A stretch of DNA of 64,000 bases from JACCTU01 sp963737405 (GTDB lineage Bacteria; Actinomycetota; Thermoleophilia; Gaiellales; Gaiellaceae): assembly GCA_963737405.1 (NCBI GenBank), contig CAVTSL010000009.1:62001-126000 (forward strand), given 5' to 3'. The number at the start of each line of letters is the position of its first letter. The stretch's first letter is position 1. Shown here one piece after another: positions 27,096-35,405 of this stretch. The notes beneath the pieces are model-generated. The model saw nothing but the letters and a program-made list of their open reading frames with translations, did not search any database and was not told the origin of the DNA. A program made the position numbers and the translations under genes.

Positions 27096-27797
27096 CGACC
27101 CGCTCCCGCGCACAGCGCCTGCACCTGGACGACCGCACGGGTCCCGCGCAGGGCGGCGCTCGTCCGGACGACGACGCGAACGCGACCCGAAGCGACCGTG
27201 CGCGTGACCGAGACCGCGCTCAACAGGCTCCCGCTCGGCGCGCCCTGCGTGTAGATGCCGACGGAGTGCGTGCGCGCCGACGAGCCGCTCGTTCCGCGCG
27301 CAGCCCTGAGCGCCGCGCGTCGTGCGGCCGGCGATCGCGACGACGTTCCGCACGCGCCGGACGACCGGGCGTCCGGGCGGGAACGCCGAAGCGCTGAGCC
27401 AGATCGCCATCGGCGGGGTCCCGCCGCCGCCGGAGGACGGGATGCACCCGATGTGCGGTCGGAAGCTCGTGGCGCGGCGTGCGACGCCCGTGTAGTGACC
27501 CGCGAAGACCGCCGAGCTCGTCGTCGTCACCCCGGGGTTGACCGGGCTCCCGAGCAGGCCGGGGAACGAGACGTCGATCGAGCGGTCGCTGAGCTCCGCG
27601 TCGAGCCCGCCGACGATGTAGCGGGGCGGGCACGCCAGCTGGAACTCGGCATGCCGCGTCGTCGGCACGACGACCCACGGGCCGGCGACGGGCACGCAGA
27701 CCATCAGCCCGCGGCACTCGTTCGTCGCGCGCGCATCGCCGACGCCCGCGGTGAGCGCGACGAGCGCGCAGGCCGCCACGACCGCCGCGCGCATCAC
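27092..27797 (-). CDS. Secreted protein of unknown function inside the MoxR operon, one frameshift
   Basis: About 234 residues. MMRAAVVAACALVALTAGVGDARA is split here as an N-terminal signal peptide of about 24 residues ending AxA. The mature part has several cysteines (NECRGLMVCVP, LACPPRYIVGG, HIGCIPSSGG, GCARNERLV). One extra base near 27268-27282 breaks the frame; after repair the protein ends in a beta-rich tail (RVRVVVRTSAALRGTR) and its TGA overlaps the next ATG. I do not recognise the family. It is an unusual guest between two VWA genes. Confidence 0.7.
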
Positions 27798-28756
27798 ACC
27801 ACCCTCCGGTACCAGAGCGTCGAGAGCGTCACGCCCACGAGCAGGAACACCGCCGCGCCGGCGGAGAAGTAGTCGGTGATCTCGCGCTCCTCCTTCTTCG
27901 TCCCGAGCTGCGAGCCGAGCTTCTTGTACACCTGCTGCAGCTGGTCGGGATCCGCCGCCGTGAAGAACTCGCCGCCGGACGTCCGTGCGACGGCCTGGAG
28001 CGTCTGCGGGTTCGGCGGGACGCGCGTGATCTCCTTGAAGCCGCCGACGAGCGTGCGCTCGATCTGCCCGTTCGGCGTGCCGAGGACGACGGTGTAGATC
28101 GGCGTCCGGAGCGCGCGTGCGCGGCCGGCGGCGGCGGTCGGCTGGATGCGGCCGACGTTCGTCGCCCCGTCCGAGATGATCACGACCGCGGCAGGCGGAG
28201 GCTGGTCGGTGCGGGTGCCGCTCCGCCGCGCGAGGTCGACCGAGAGCCGGATCGCGTCGCCGAGCGCCGTCCCCGCAGCCGGTCGGAGCGCCTGGAGCCC
28301 CTGCTCGAACGCGGCGCGGTCGACCGTCGGTGGGACGACCGGGATCGCGCGGCCTGCGAACGAGACGAGCCCGACGCGGAACTTCTCCGGCACGTCGTTG
28401 GCGAAGGCGCGCGCTGCACGGCGCGCGGCGACGAGCCGGGTCGGCTGGACGTCCTTCGCCCGCATCGAGTCCGAGACGTCGATCGCGACGACGATCGTCG
28501 CCTCCTCACGCTTCACCGACACCTTCGCGTGCGGGCGCGCGACGCCGACGAGCATCGTCGAGAGCGCGAGCAGCAGCAGCGCGAGCGGCACGTAGCGCCG
28601 CCCTCCCGGGCGGCGCGTGACGAGGTTCGGCACGAGCGCCGGCGTCGCGAAATCGGCGGCACGTGCGCGTCGCCGGCGGTCGAACCAGAGCCAGAGCGCC
28701 ACGAGCACGGGCACGAGCAGCAGCGAGAGCAACCACAGCGGCGACTCGAAGCTCAA
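27794..28756 (-). CDS. VWA-domain membrane protein (BatA-like), proximal copy
   Basis: This 320-residue protein has the same layout as the distal copy: N-terminal helix LLSLLLVPVLVALWLWF, second helix LALLLLALSTMLVGVA, VWA domain with MIDAS AIDVSDSMRAKD (about 90-101) and TALGDAI, then a C-terminal helix. It overlaps its neighbours by 4 nt on both sides. The two VWA proteins are clear paralogues. Confidence 0.9.
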   Translation of the reverse strand: MSFESPLWLLSLLLVPVLVALWLWFDRRRRARAADFATPALVPNLVTRRPGGRRYVPLALLLLALSTMLVGVARPHAKVSVKREEATIVVAIDVSDSMRAKDVQPTRLVAARRAARAFANDVPEKFRVGLVSFAGRAIPVVPPTVDRAAFEQGLQALRPAAGTALGDAIRLSVDLARRSGTRTDQPPPAAVVIISDGATNVGRIQPTAAAGRARALRTPIYTVVLGTPNGQIERTLVGGFKEITRVPPNPQTLQAVARTSGGEFFTAADPDQLQQVYKKLGSQLGTKKEEREITDYFSAGAAVFLLVGVTLSTLWYRRVV

Positions 28757-29682
28757 CGCGGCCGTCCTCCCCGGAGGAAGACCGCGAGCGTGCGCAGCCA
28801 GTCGCCCTGCGTCGAGAGCACGACGTGGCGCACGCCGATCGAGGCGAGCGTGCGCGCCAGGCCGCTCCGCTCCTCCGCGGCCGCGGACGCGAAGCGCGAG
28901 CGGAGCCGCGCGTCACGCGTGTCGACGCGGAGCTGCTCCCCCGTCTCGGGGTCGACGAGCCAGAGGTCGCCGACGTTCGGAAGCTCCTGCTCGCGCGGGT
29001 CGCGGATCTCGACCGCGATCACGTCGTGCCGGCCCGCGAGCTGGAGCAGCGGGCGCCGCCAGTCGGGCGGCCCGCGGAAGTCTGAGACGACGACGACGAG
29101 CGCGCGCTGCGTCGCGAGCGCGCCGGTGCGCAGAAACGCCTCGCCGAGCGACGTCGCGCCCGACGCGTCCGAGCTCTCGTGACCACGCAGCGCGAGCAGC
29201 AGCCCGGTCAGACCGGCGCGTCCTTGCCGCGGCGGCTCGGACTTCGGCTCCGCGCCGCCGAACGTCACGATCCCGAGGCGGTTGCCGCGCCGCGTGGCGA
29301 CGTGGCCGACCGCGAGCGCCACGCCCTCCGCGACGTCCGCCTTCCGCCGGTCGGCCGTGCCGAACTGCATCGAGAGCGACGTGTCGAGGACGAGCCACGT
29401 GACCATCACGCGCTCGGCGAGCTGGACGCGGACGTGCGGCTGCCCCGTGCGCGCCGTGACGTTCCAGTCGATCTGCCGCGGGTCGTCGCCGGGGGCGTAC
29501 GGCCTGACCTGCGCGAGCTCCGTGCCCGAGCCGAGGAGCGCCGAGCGGTAGTCGCCGGCGAGCAGGCCCTCCACGCGCCGCCCGATCGTCACGTCGAGCG
29601 CGCGCAGGAGCGCGTCCGGCATCGGCCCGGGGCCGGGCCGGTCGGGCGTCGGCTCTGCGCGGACGGCGCGGAGGATCGTCAC
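28753..29682 (-). CDS. DUF58 domain protein
   Basis: This 309-residue protein carries the DUF58 signature VRPYAPGDDPRQIDWNVTAR (about residues 59-78) followed by a VWA-like half, LVLDTSLSMQFGTAD. DUF58 proteins accompany MoxR ATPases and are probably their substrate or scaffold. The GTG overlaps the MoxR stop codon. Confidence 0.92.
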   Translation of the reverse strand: MTILRAVRAEPTPDRPGPGPMPDALLRALDVTIGRRVEGLLAGDYRSALLGSGTELAQVRPYAPGDDPRQIDWNVTARTGQPHVRVQLAERVMVTWLVLDTSLSMQFGTADRRKADVAEGVALAVGHVATRRGNRLGIVTFGGAEPKSEPPRQGRAGLTGLLLALRGHESSDASGATSLGEAFLRTGALATQRALVVVVSDFRGPPDWRRPLLQLAGRHDVIAVEIRDPREQELPNVGDLWLVDPETGEQLRVDTRDARLRSRFASAAAEERSGLARTLASIGVRHVVLSTQGDWLRTLAVFLRGGRPR

Positions 29683-30671
29683 GCGGCGCTCATCCGTCCG
29701 AGGTCGAGCTGCGGGAGCGGGACGGAGGCGAGGACGTTCTCGAGGATCGCGTCGGCGGTTACCCCCTCGGCGAGCGCCTGGTACGTCAGCACGAGCCGGT
29801 GCCGCAGCGCGTCCTTCGCGAGCACCTGGAGATCCTCGGCGAGCACGTACTCGCGGCCGCGCACGACGGCGAGCGCGCGCGCGGACTGCACGAGGCTGAT
29901 CGGCCCACGCGGGCTGACGCCGAACGCGACGTAGTCGGTCGGCTCGCGCGTCGCGGTCGCGACGTCGACCGCATAGGAGATGAGCTGCGGGTCGACGTAT
30001 ATGGAGCGCACGGTCGCCTGGAGCGCCTTCAGCTCCTCGAGCGAGAGCACCTGGCGAAGCTCGGGCTCGTCGGCGAGCTGGCGCTGCACGATCGTCAGCT
30101 CCTCGTCGTGCTCGGGATAGCCGATCAGCACCTTGAGCATGAAGCGGTCGACCTGCGCCTCGGGCAGCGGGTACGTCCCCTCCGACTCGATCGGGTTCTG
30201 CGTCGCCATCACGAGGAACGGCGACGGGACCGGGTACGTCGTGTGGCCGATCGTCACCTGGCGCTCCTGCATCACCTCGAGCAGCGCCGACTGCACCTTC
30301 GCCGGCGCCCGGTTGATCTCGTCGGCGAGCAGGAAGTTGCAGAAGACAGGCCCGAGCTCGGTGTCGAAGCTCCCGGCGTCGGGCCGGAAGATGCGCGTGC
30401 CGACGAGATCCGACGGCACGAGGTCCGGCGTGAACTGCACACGCGAGAACGTCCCGCCGAGCACGCTCGCCGCGGTCTTGATCGTCAGCGTCTTCGCGAG
30501 GCCCGGCACGCCTTCGAGGAGCAGGTGTCCCTGCGAGAGCAGGCACACGAGCACGCGCTCGAGCATCGCGTCCTGCCCCGCGATCACGCGGCGGATCTCG
30601 AAGAGCGCCTGCTCGAGGCGCTCCTTGGCCTCGGCCGGGGTGGGGGCGGTCTCGTCGGGCTGCGTGCTCAC
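29679..30671 (-). CDS. MoxR-family AAA+ ATPase
   Basis: This 330-residue protein has Walker A LLEGVPGLAKTLTIK (about 52-66), Walker B NFLLADEINRAPAKVQSAL, sensor 1 MATQNPIESEGTYPLPEAQ and the C-terminal helical lid, all typical of MoxR. It starts at GTG after AAGGAG. It heads an operon of MoxR, DUF58, VWA, a secreted protein and VWA, each overlapping the next, that probably assembles or activates a membrane or envelope complex. Confidence 0.95.
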   Translation of the reverse strand: MSTQPDETAPTPAEAKERLEQALFEIRRVIAGQDAMLERVLVCLLSQGHLLLEGVPGLAKTLTIKTAASVLGGTFSRVQFTPDLVPSDLVGTRIFRPDAGSFDTELGPVFCNFLLADEINRAPAKVQSALLEVMQERQVTIGHTTYPVPSPFLVMATQNPIESEGTYPLPEAQVDRFMLKVLIGYPEHDEELTIVQRQLADEPELRQVLSLEELKALQATVRSIYVDPQLISYAVDVATATREPTDYVAFGVSPRGPISLVQSARALAVVRGREYVLAEDLQVLAKDALRHRLVLTYQALAEGVTADAILENVLASVPLPQLDLGRMSAA

Positions 30672-30740
30672 GGGCGCTCCTTCGGTCGGGTGATCACGAA
30701 ACAGAAGCAGACGAAGCTAAGACTCGGCTGAGAGCTGGGC

Positions 30741-30768
30741 TTGACGGTACCCTGCGCCCTCTAGTACC
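30741..30768 (+). promoter_or_regulatory. Promoter and inverted repeat upstream of the PadR gene
   Basis: TTGACG (30741-30746) and TAGTAC (30762-30767) are spaced by 15 bp. The inverted repeat GGTAC (30746-30750) and GTACC (30764-30768) spans the promoter core and is a plausible PadR operator for autorepression. The ATG at 30778 lies about 10 nt downstream, so the leader is very short or absent. Confidence 0.45.
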
Positions 30769-30777
30769 TTGCGACGC

Positions 30778-31119
30778 ATGGCAGCGCCGTCGTCGATCTC
30801 GCAGCTGCGACGCGGGACGATCGAGTACTGCGTGCTCGCGCTCCTCCAGCACGAGCCCCGCTACGGCTTCGACATCGTCCGCGAGCTCGGCGGCGTCGAC
30901 GGCCTGCTGACGAGCGAGGGCACGATCTACCCGCTGCTCGCGCGGCTGCGCCGCGACCGGCTCGTCGAGACGAGCTGGCGCGAGTCCAAGAGCGGTCCGC
31001 CTCGCAGGTACTACGAGCTCACGGCCGACGGCCGGCAAGCGTTGCAGCAGTTCGCCGGCGAGTGGGCCCGTTTCAGCGACGCAGTCGACCGGCTGCTGAC
31101 GAAAGGACGAACTCGATGA
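30778..31119 (+). CDS. PadR-family transcriptional regulator
   Basis: This 113-residue winged-helix protein has the PadR core RRGTIEYCVLALLQHEPRYGF (seen from about residue 10), then TSEGTIYPLLARLRRDRLV and the wing PPRRYYELTADGRQAL. The stop overlaps the ATG of a DUF1700-like gene, a common pair in which the PadR protein represses the operon. Confidence 0.92.
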   Translation: MAAPSSISQLRRGTIEYCVLALLQHEPRYGFDIVRELGGVDGLLTSEGTIYPLLARLRRDRLVETSWRESKSGPPRRYYELTADGRQALQQFAGEWARFSDAVDRLLTKGRTR

Positions 31120-31663
31120 GCACGGACGCCGACTCACTCGTTACGCGCTACCTCGACGACCTCGACCACGAGCTTCGCGACGTGCCGGCGAGCAGGCGGC
31201 GCGAGCTCGTCGACGAGATGCGCGAGCACATCCGTGAGGCGCGCGCCGGCACCGGCGACACCGAGTCCGACGTCCGCGAGCTGCTCGACCGGCTCGGCGA
31301 GCCGTCCGAGATCGCGGCGGAGGAAGGCACGCGCCGCGAGGTCGAGCCGACGCCGCGCGTCGGCCTCGTCGAGCTCGGCGCGCTCGTCGGGCTCGCGCTC
31401 GGGTTCACGTTCATCGGCTGGGTCGTCGGCCTCGCGCTGCTCTGGGCGTCGCGGCGGTGGACGACGGGGAGAAGCTGGTCGGGACGCTTGCGTGGCCCGC
31501 CGCCGTGCTCCTCGGGCTCGTGTTGTCGCTCGGTGCGTCCGCGCCGATCGGCGACGACGGCGGCCTCGGTCCGACGGAGACGACGGTGCTGCTCGCCTTC
31601 TTCCTCGCGCCCGTGGCGAGCGTCGTGTTCCTCGCGTTGCGCTTGCGCGGACGCACCGGCTAG
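31116..31663 (+). CDS. DUF1700/HAAS-domain membrane protein, one frameshift
   Basis: About 182 residues. The N-terminal HAAS-like helical domain reads RYLDDLDHELRDVPASRR and ELVDEMREHIREA, followed by hydrophobic segments LGALVGLALGFTFIGWVVG and, after the break, WPAAVLLGLVLSLGAS and LLAFFLAPVASVVFLAL. One G appears to be missing near 31463; restoring it joins the halves. The ATG overlaps the PadR stop (ATGA). HAAS domains are proposed PadR partners. Confidence 0.8.
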
Positions 31664-32268
31664 CTCAGGTCGAGCACGAAGTCGAACCGTGCGGCGCGGC
31701 GGGCGCCGACCTTCCGCCAGCTCTTCACGAGCAGCTCCGCGGAGAAGATGCCGTCGGTGCGGTTGCGCGCGACGCCCGGGAAGTACAGCTGCGTCGTGAG
31801 GATCGAGCGGCCCGGCGCCTGGACCTTCACGTGGATGTGCTTCGTGCGGCCCGGATAGAGGCCGGGGACGACGGTCGTGAGCGCGAACCGACCCTTGGCG
31901 TCCGTGAACTGGTGCCCGCGGAAGCGGTAGCCGCTGTTGTCGTAGGCACCGCGCGCGTCCGCCTGCCAGAAGTCGACGAGCGCGCGGGCGACCGGCCGGG
32001 CGGCGGTCGAGAGCACGCGGCCGGTCAGCGTCAGCCGCGTGCCGGCGGCGCCGGCGGGGACGATCGACTTGCGGAGCGGCGAGTTCGGCGTGAAGTACGG
32101 GCCCTCGGTCTGCGCAGGCGTCGGCTCGTCGTCGTCCGCGATCGCGGGCGTCGCGGCGAGCAGCGTCTCGGGCGCGAAGAGGTCGGCGCCGGCCGCGACC
32201 GCCGCGAGCGGCGGGATCGCCAGGCCGAGCTCCAGCAGTCGTCGTCGGGTGAGCTCCTGCTCAGTCAT
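31660..32268 (-). CDS. Intradiol ring-cleavage dioxygenase-like secreted protein
   Basis: This 202-residue protein has a twin-arginine-like N-terminus (TRRRLLELGLAIPPLAAVA). The dioxygenase core follows: TEGPYFTPNSPLRKSIV with the first Tyr ligand, YDNSGYRFRGHQFTDAKGRF with the second, and KHIHVKV with the two His ligands for Fe(III). Intradiol enzymes cleave catechols. An exported form next to a two-component system is unusual. Its ATG overlaps the end of the histidine kinase gene, so it belongs to that operon. Natural substrate unknown. Confidence 0.87.
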   Translation of the reverse strand: MTEQELTRRRLLELGLAIPPLAAVAAGADLFAPETLLAATPAIADDDEPTPAQTEGPYFTPNSPLRKSIVPAGAAGTRLTLTGRVLSTAARPVARALVDFWQADARGAYDNSGYRFRGHQFTDAKGRFALTTVVPGLYPGRTKHIHVKVQAPGRSILTTQLYFPGVARNRTDGIFSAELLVKSWRKVGARRAARFDFVLDLS

Positions 32269-33695
32269 CTTCGGGACCTCCGTTCGTGTGGGCGATGAGC
32301 TCGATGCGGAACGTCGCGCCGTCTCCCCCGTTCGCGTGCGCGGAGACGGTGCCGCCGTGCGCTTCCGCGACCGCGGCGACGATCGAGAGACCGAGGCCGA
32401 CACCGCCGCTCGAGCGCGAGCGCGACCGGTCGGCGCGGTAGAACCGCTCGAACACGCGCTCGGCCTCGTCCGCGCTCACTCCCGGGGCCGCTGTCCTCGA
32501 CCTCGATCACGGCGTGGCCGTTCTCGGGGCCGACGCGGACGCGAACCGGGGAGCCGGCGGGCGTGTGCGAGCGGACGTTCGCGAGCAGGTTGTCGACGAT
32601 CTGGCGGAGGCGGTCGCGGTCGCCGAGGACGGTGACCGGACGCGAGTCGAGCTCGAACGGACGGTCCGGCTCGACGGTGCCGGCCGTCTCGACCGCCTCG
32701 CCGACGACGTCGTCCAGCTCGACGAGCTCGCGCGTCAGCGGCCGCCCCTCGTCGAGGCGTGCGAGGAGCAGCAGGTCCTCGACGAGGAGCGACATGCGCT
32801 CCGACTCGCGGCTGATGCCCGACATCGCACGCTCGAGGTCGTCCGGGCGGCGGTCCGCCCCGCGCCCGAAGAGCTCCGCGTACGCGCGCACCGCCGCGAG
32901 TGGCGTGCGCAGCTCGTGCGACGCGTCGGCGACGAAACGCCTGAGCCTCCGCTCGGTCGCCTCACGCGCCTTGAAGGCCGACTCGATCTGGCCGAGCATC
33001 GCGTTGAGCGCGAGCCCGAGCCGCCCGACCTCGGTGTTCGGCTCGGCGCGTTCGACGCGCCGCGTCAGGTCGCCGGCGGCGATCGCGGCGGCGGTGTCGC
33101 CGATCGCGTCGAGCGGGCGGAGCCCGAGCCGCACGACCCAGAGCCCGAGCAGCGCGAGCGCGATCAGCACTGCCGCCGTCACGAGCAGCTCGATCGCAAG
33201 CAGTCTGTTCAGCGTCGCGTCCACGTCGGCAAGCGACGTCGCGACGACGACCGTCCCCTGTCCGGAGGGCTCGGCCGACGCGCGCACGCGGTAGCGGCTG
33301 CCGCCGTCCTGCGCGTCGACGTTGAAGGAGTGCGGCTCTCCCGAAGACGGAACGTCGAGGTCGGCGGGCAGGACCGGCGGCGACGGAGCCGCCTCGCCGA
33401 ACGACCGTCCCTGCCAGCTGCAGACGACCTGCCCGTCCGACGAGCGGACCTCCGCGTAGTCGCCCGGCTCGACGCCGGGCGGCGGGCGATCCCCGGGGCC
33501 GCCGCACCCGCGCCCGTGCTCGAAGACCGAGTGCTCGACCGCGTGGCTCGAGTCGGCGAGCGTCGTGTCGGTGCGGTCGAAGAGGAACGAGCGAAGCGAC
33601 GCGTAGGTCGCGACGTTCGCGATCGCGAGGCCGACCGCGCTGAGGACGATCACGCCGAGGACGAGGCGCGCGCGCAGCGAGAGCCGGCTGAGCAT
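32261..33695 (-). CDS. Sensor histidine kinase, one frameshift
   Basis: About 478 residues. Two helices flank an extracytoplasmic domain of about 130 residues. HAMP follows, then the H-box FVADASHELRTPLAAVRAY (about 253-271), the N-box IVDNLLANVRSHTPAG, G1 EDSGPG and G2 GGVGLGLSIVAAVAEAHGG. One extra C in the run near 32481-32486 splits EDSGPG from SADEAERVFERFYRAD; removing it restores the kinase. It forms a TGATG overlap with the response regulator upstream. Confidence 0.9.
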
Positions 33696-34393
33696 CAGCG
33701 TTCTCCGGCTTCGAGCATGTAGCCGGCCTGCCGCACCGTGCGGATCAGCGGCGGGCCTGCGGCATGCAGCTTCTTGCGGAGGTAGCTCACGTAGGTCTCC
33801 ACGACGTTCGAGTTGCCGCCGAAGTCATAGCGCCAGACGTTCTGGAGGATCTGCGACTTCGAGAGCACGCGGCGCGGGTTGAGCATGAAGTAGCGAAGCA
33901 GGCTGAACTCGGTCGCCGTCAGCGGGATCGGCTTGTCGCCGCGATGCACCTCGTGGCGTCCCTCGTCGAGGACGAGATCCTCGAAGCGGAGCACGTCGCC
34001 CGGGAGCGCGCCGATCGTGCGGCGGAGGATCGCCTGCGTGCGCGCGACGATCTCCGCGAGGCTGAACGGCTTCGTCACGTAGTCGTCGCCGCCGGCGCGG
34101 AGGGCCTCCACCTTGTTCTCGGTCGCGTCCTTCGCGGTGAGGAAGAGCACGGCGCTCTTGAAGCCGCGGGCACGCAGCCTGCGGCCCACCTCGATCCCCT
34201 CGATGTCGGGCAGCATCCAGTCGAGCACGATCAGGTCGGGCTCGTGCCGGGCGACCGCGTCGAGCGCGTCGCGGCCGGTGAACGCCTCGTCGACCTCGTA
34301 CCCCTCGTAGCGAAGGGCGGTCGCGACCGCGTCGACGATCGAAGGCTCGTCGTCGACGACGAGGATCCGGTGGTTGTCGCGGGGGATGTTCAC
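33695..34393 (-). CDS. OmpR-family response regulator
   Basis: This 232-residue protein starts at GTG. The receiver domain has RILVVDDEPSIVDAV, phosphoacceptor LIVLDWMLPDIEG (Asp near 54), LTAKDATENKVEAL and DDYVTKPFSL. The C-terminal winged helix has LTATEFSLLRYFMLNPRRVL and NVVETYVSYLRKKL. It probably binds the TGTGAA direct repeats just upstream and controls its own operon and the divergent PepSY gene. Confidence 0.93.
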   Translation of the reverse strand: MNIPRDNHRILVVDDEPSIVDAVATALRYEGYEVDEAFTGRDALDAVARHEPDLIVLDWMLPDIEGIEVGRRLRARGFKSAVLFLTAKDATENKVEALRAGGDDYVTKPFSLAEIVARTQAILRRTIGALPGDVLRFEDLVLDEGRHEVHRGDKPIPLTATEFSLLRYFMLNPRRVLSKSQILQNVWRYDFGGNSNVVETYVSYLRKKLHAAGPPLIRTVRQAGYMLEAGER

Positions 34394-34415
34394 GGCGCAA
34401 TCGTGGCAGCGGTTC

Positions 34416-34433
34416 TTGTGAATCGCCTGTGAA
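34416..34433. promoter_or_regulatory. Direct repeat with 11-bp period, likely OmpR-type operator
   Basis: TGTGAA at 34417-34422 and again at 34428-34433 have an 11-bp period, the spacing bound by tandem OmpR/PhoB-type dimers. The site lies in the 138-bp region between the divergent response-regulator and PepSY genes. Confidence 0.6.
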
Positions 34434-34531
34434 CGCGCACAGCGTCTTCGTAGGACGGACCCAGGCCGTTTTGAGCCCGCCGTGGTCTCCTCGTTCGTGT
34501 CCGCAGCAACCGACGAACGAAAGGAACGACG

Positions 34532-34909
34532 ATGAACGACAAGCTCAAGAACATCCTGCTGGGAGTCTCGGCGCTCACCGCGCTCGCGCTCGGAGGCGCC
34601 GCGATCGCAGGGGCGGCGTCGGGGAACAACGCGGCGAACAGCACGGCGGCCGCGACGACGCAGAGCAACGACGCCCGGCCGCAGGGGCTGCCACCGCAAC
34701 GGTCGGACGAGACACTGCTGACCGGTGACGCCGCCGCGAAGGTGACGGCGGCCGCGAAGGCCGAGCTTCCGGGCGCCACGATCGAGCGCGTCGAGACCGA
34801 CGCCGACGGCAACGCGAAGTACGAAGCGCACGTGCAGAAGGCGGACGGCAGCAGGGCGACCGTCTACGTCAACGACAACTTCGAGGTCGTGAGCGTGGAC
34901 TCGCGCTAG
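34532..34909 (+). CDS. Secreted PepSY-domain protein
   Basis: This 125-residue protein has a signal-anchor NILLGVSALTALALGGAAIAG (seen from about residue 7) and a Thr/Ala-rich linker. A single PepSY-like domain follows: GDAAAKVTAAAKAELPGATI, VETDADGNAKYEAHV and STRATVYVND-like SRATVYVNDNFEVVSV. AAAGGAACG precedes the ATG. PepSY genes beside OmpR-type systems are common; the protein may report on envelope state or inhibit a protease. Confidence 0.87.
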   Translation: MNDKLKNILLGVSALTALALGGAAIAGAASGNNAANSTAAATTQSNDARPQGLPPQRSDETLLTGDAAAKVTAAAKAELPGATIERVETDADGNAKYEAHVQKADGSRATVYVNDNFEVVSVDSR

Positions 34910-34918
34910 GCCTCGAGC

Positions 34919-34952
34919 GGCGGAGGGCCTCCATCCCCTGGGGCCCTCCGCC
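34919..34952 (+). terminator. GC-rich hairpin between PepSY and Usp-like genes
   Basis: A perfect 11-bp stem (34919-34929 with 34942-34952) with a 12-nt loop starts 10 nt after the PepSY stop. No T-run follows; AAAGGAG of the next gene comes instead. It may act as a weak terminator, a 3' stabiliser or a translation-control element. Confidence 0.5.
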
Positions 34953-34970
34953 TCCTGAAAGGAGCACCCC

Positions 34971-35405
34971 ATGTCGAACCGCATCCTCGTCCTCGCGAAC
35001 GAAACCGTGGAGAGCGAGCTCCTCGCGCACGCGATCCGCGCGAGGGAGGCGACGCAGGTCCTGATCGTCGCGCCGGCGCTGAACGGTCGCGTCCGCCACT
35101 GGACGTCGGACGACGACGACGCGCACGCCGCCGCCGACGAACGGCTTCGCCGCTCGCTCGACCGCCTCGCGGCGAGCGGCATCCCGGCGAACGGGATGGT
35201 CGGCGACGCCGACCCGCTTCAGGCGGCCGCCGACGCGCTGCACGTCTTCCCCGCCGACGAGCTCGTGATCGCGACGCATCCCGAGGGCCGCTCGAACTGG
35301 CTCGCCCGCGGCGTCGTCGAGCGAGCCCGCCGGCGCTTCGGCCGTCCGGTCGTCCACCTCGTGGTCGACCGCCACCGCGGCCTCGAGTACCTGGAGGCGG
35401 CCTAG
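34971..35405 (+). CDS. Universal-stress-like (Usp/HUP-fold) protein
   Basis: This 144-residue protein has the N-terminal strand NRILVLANETVESELL, then QVLIVAPAL, and VFPADELVIATHPEGRSNWLARGV, matching the nucleotide-binding end of Usp-like folds (G-x2-G-x9-G/S is only partly present). AAAGGAG lies before the ATG. It is probably a stress or nucleotide-binding protein. Its stop codon overlaps that of the convergent PLP-enzyme gene. Confidence 0.75.
   Translation: MSNRILVLANETVESELLAHAIRAREATQVLIVAPALNGRVRHWTSDDDDAHAAADERLRRSLDRLAASGIPANGMVGDADPLQAAADALHVFPADELVIATHPEGRSNWLARGVVERARRRFGRPVVHLVVDRHRGLEYLEAA

Noticed and set aside
674..32486. Programmed ribosomal frameshifting as the cause of the split genes.
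   Set aside because: The sites share no slippery heptamer or downstream pseudoknot, affect unrelated families and are insertion-biased; sequence error is simpler.
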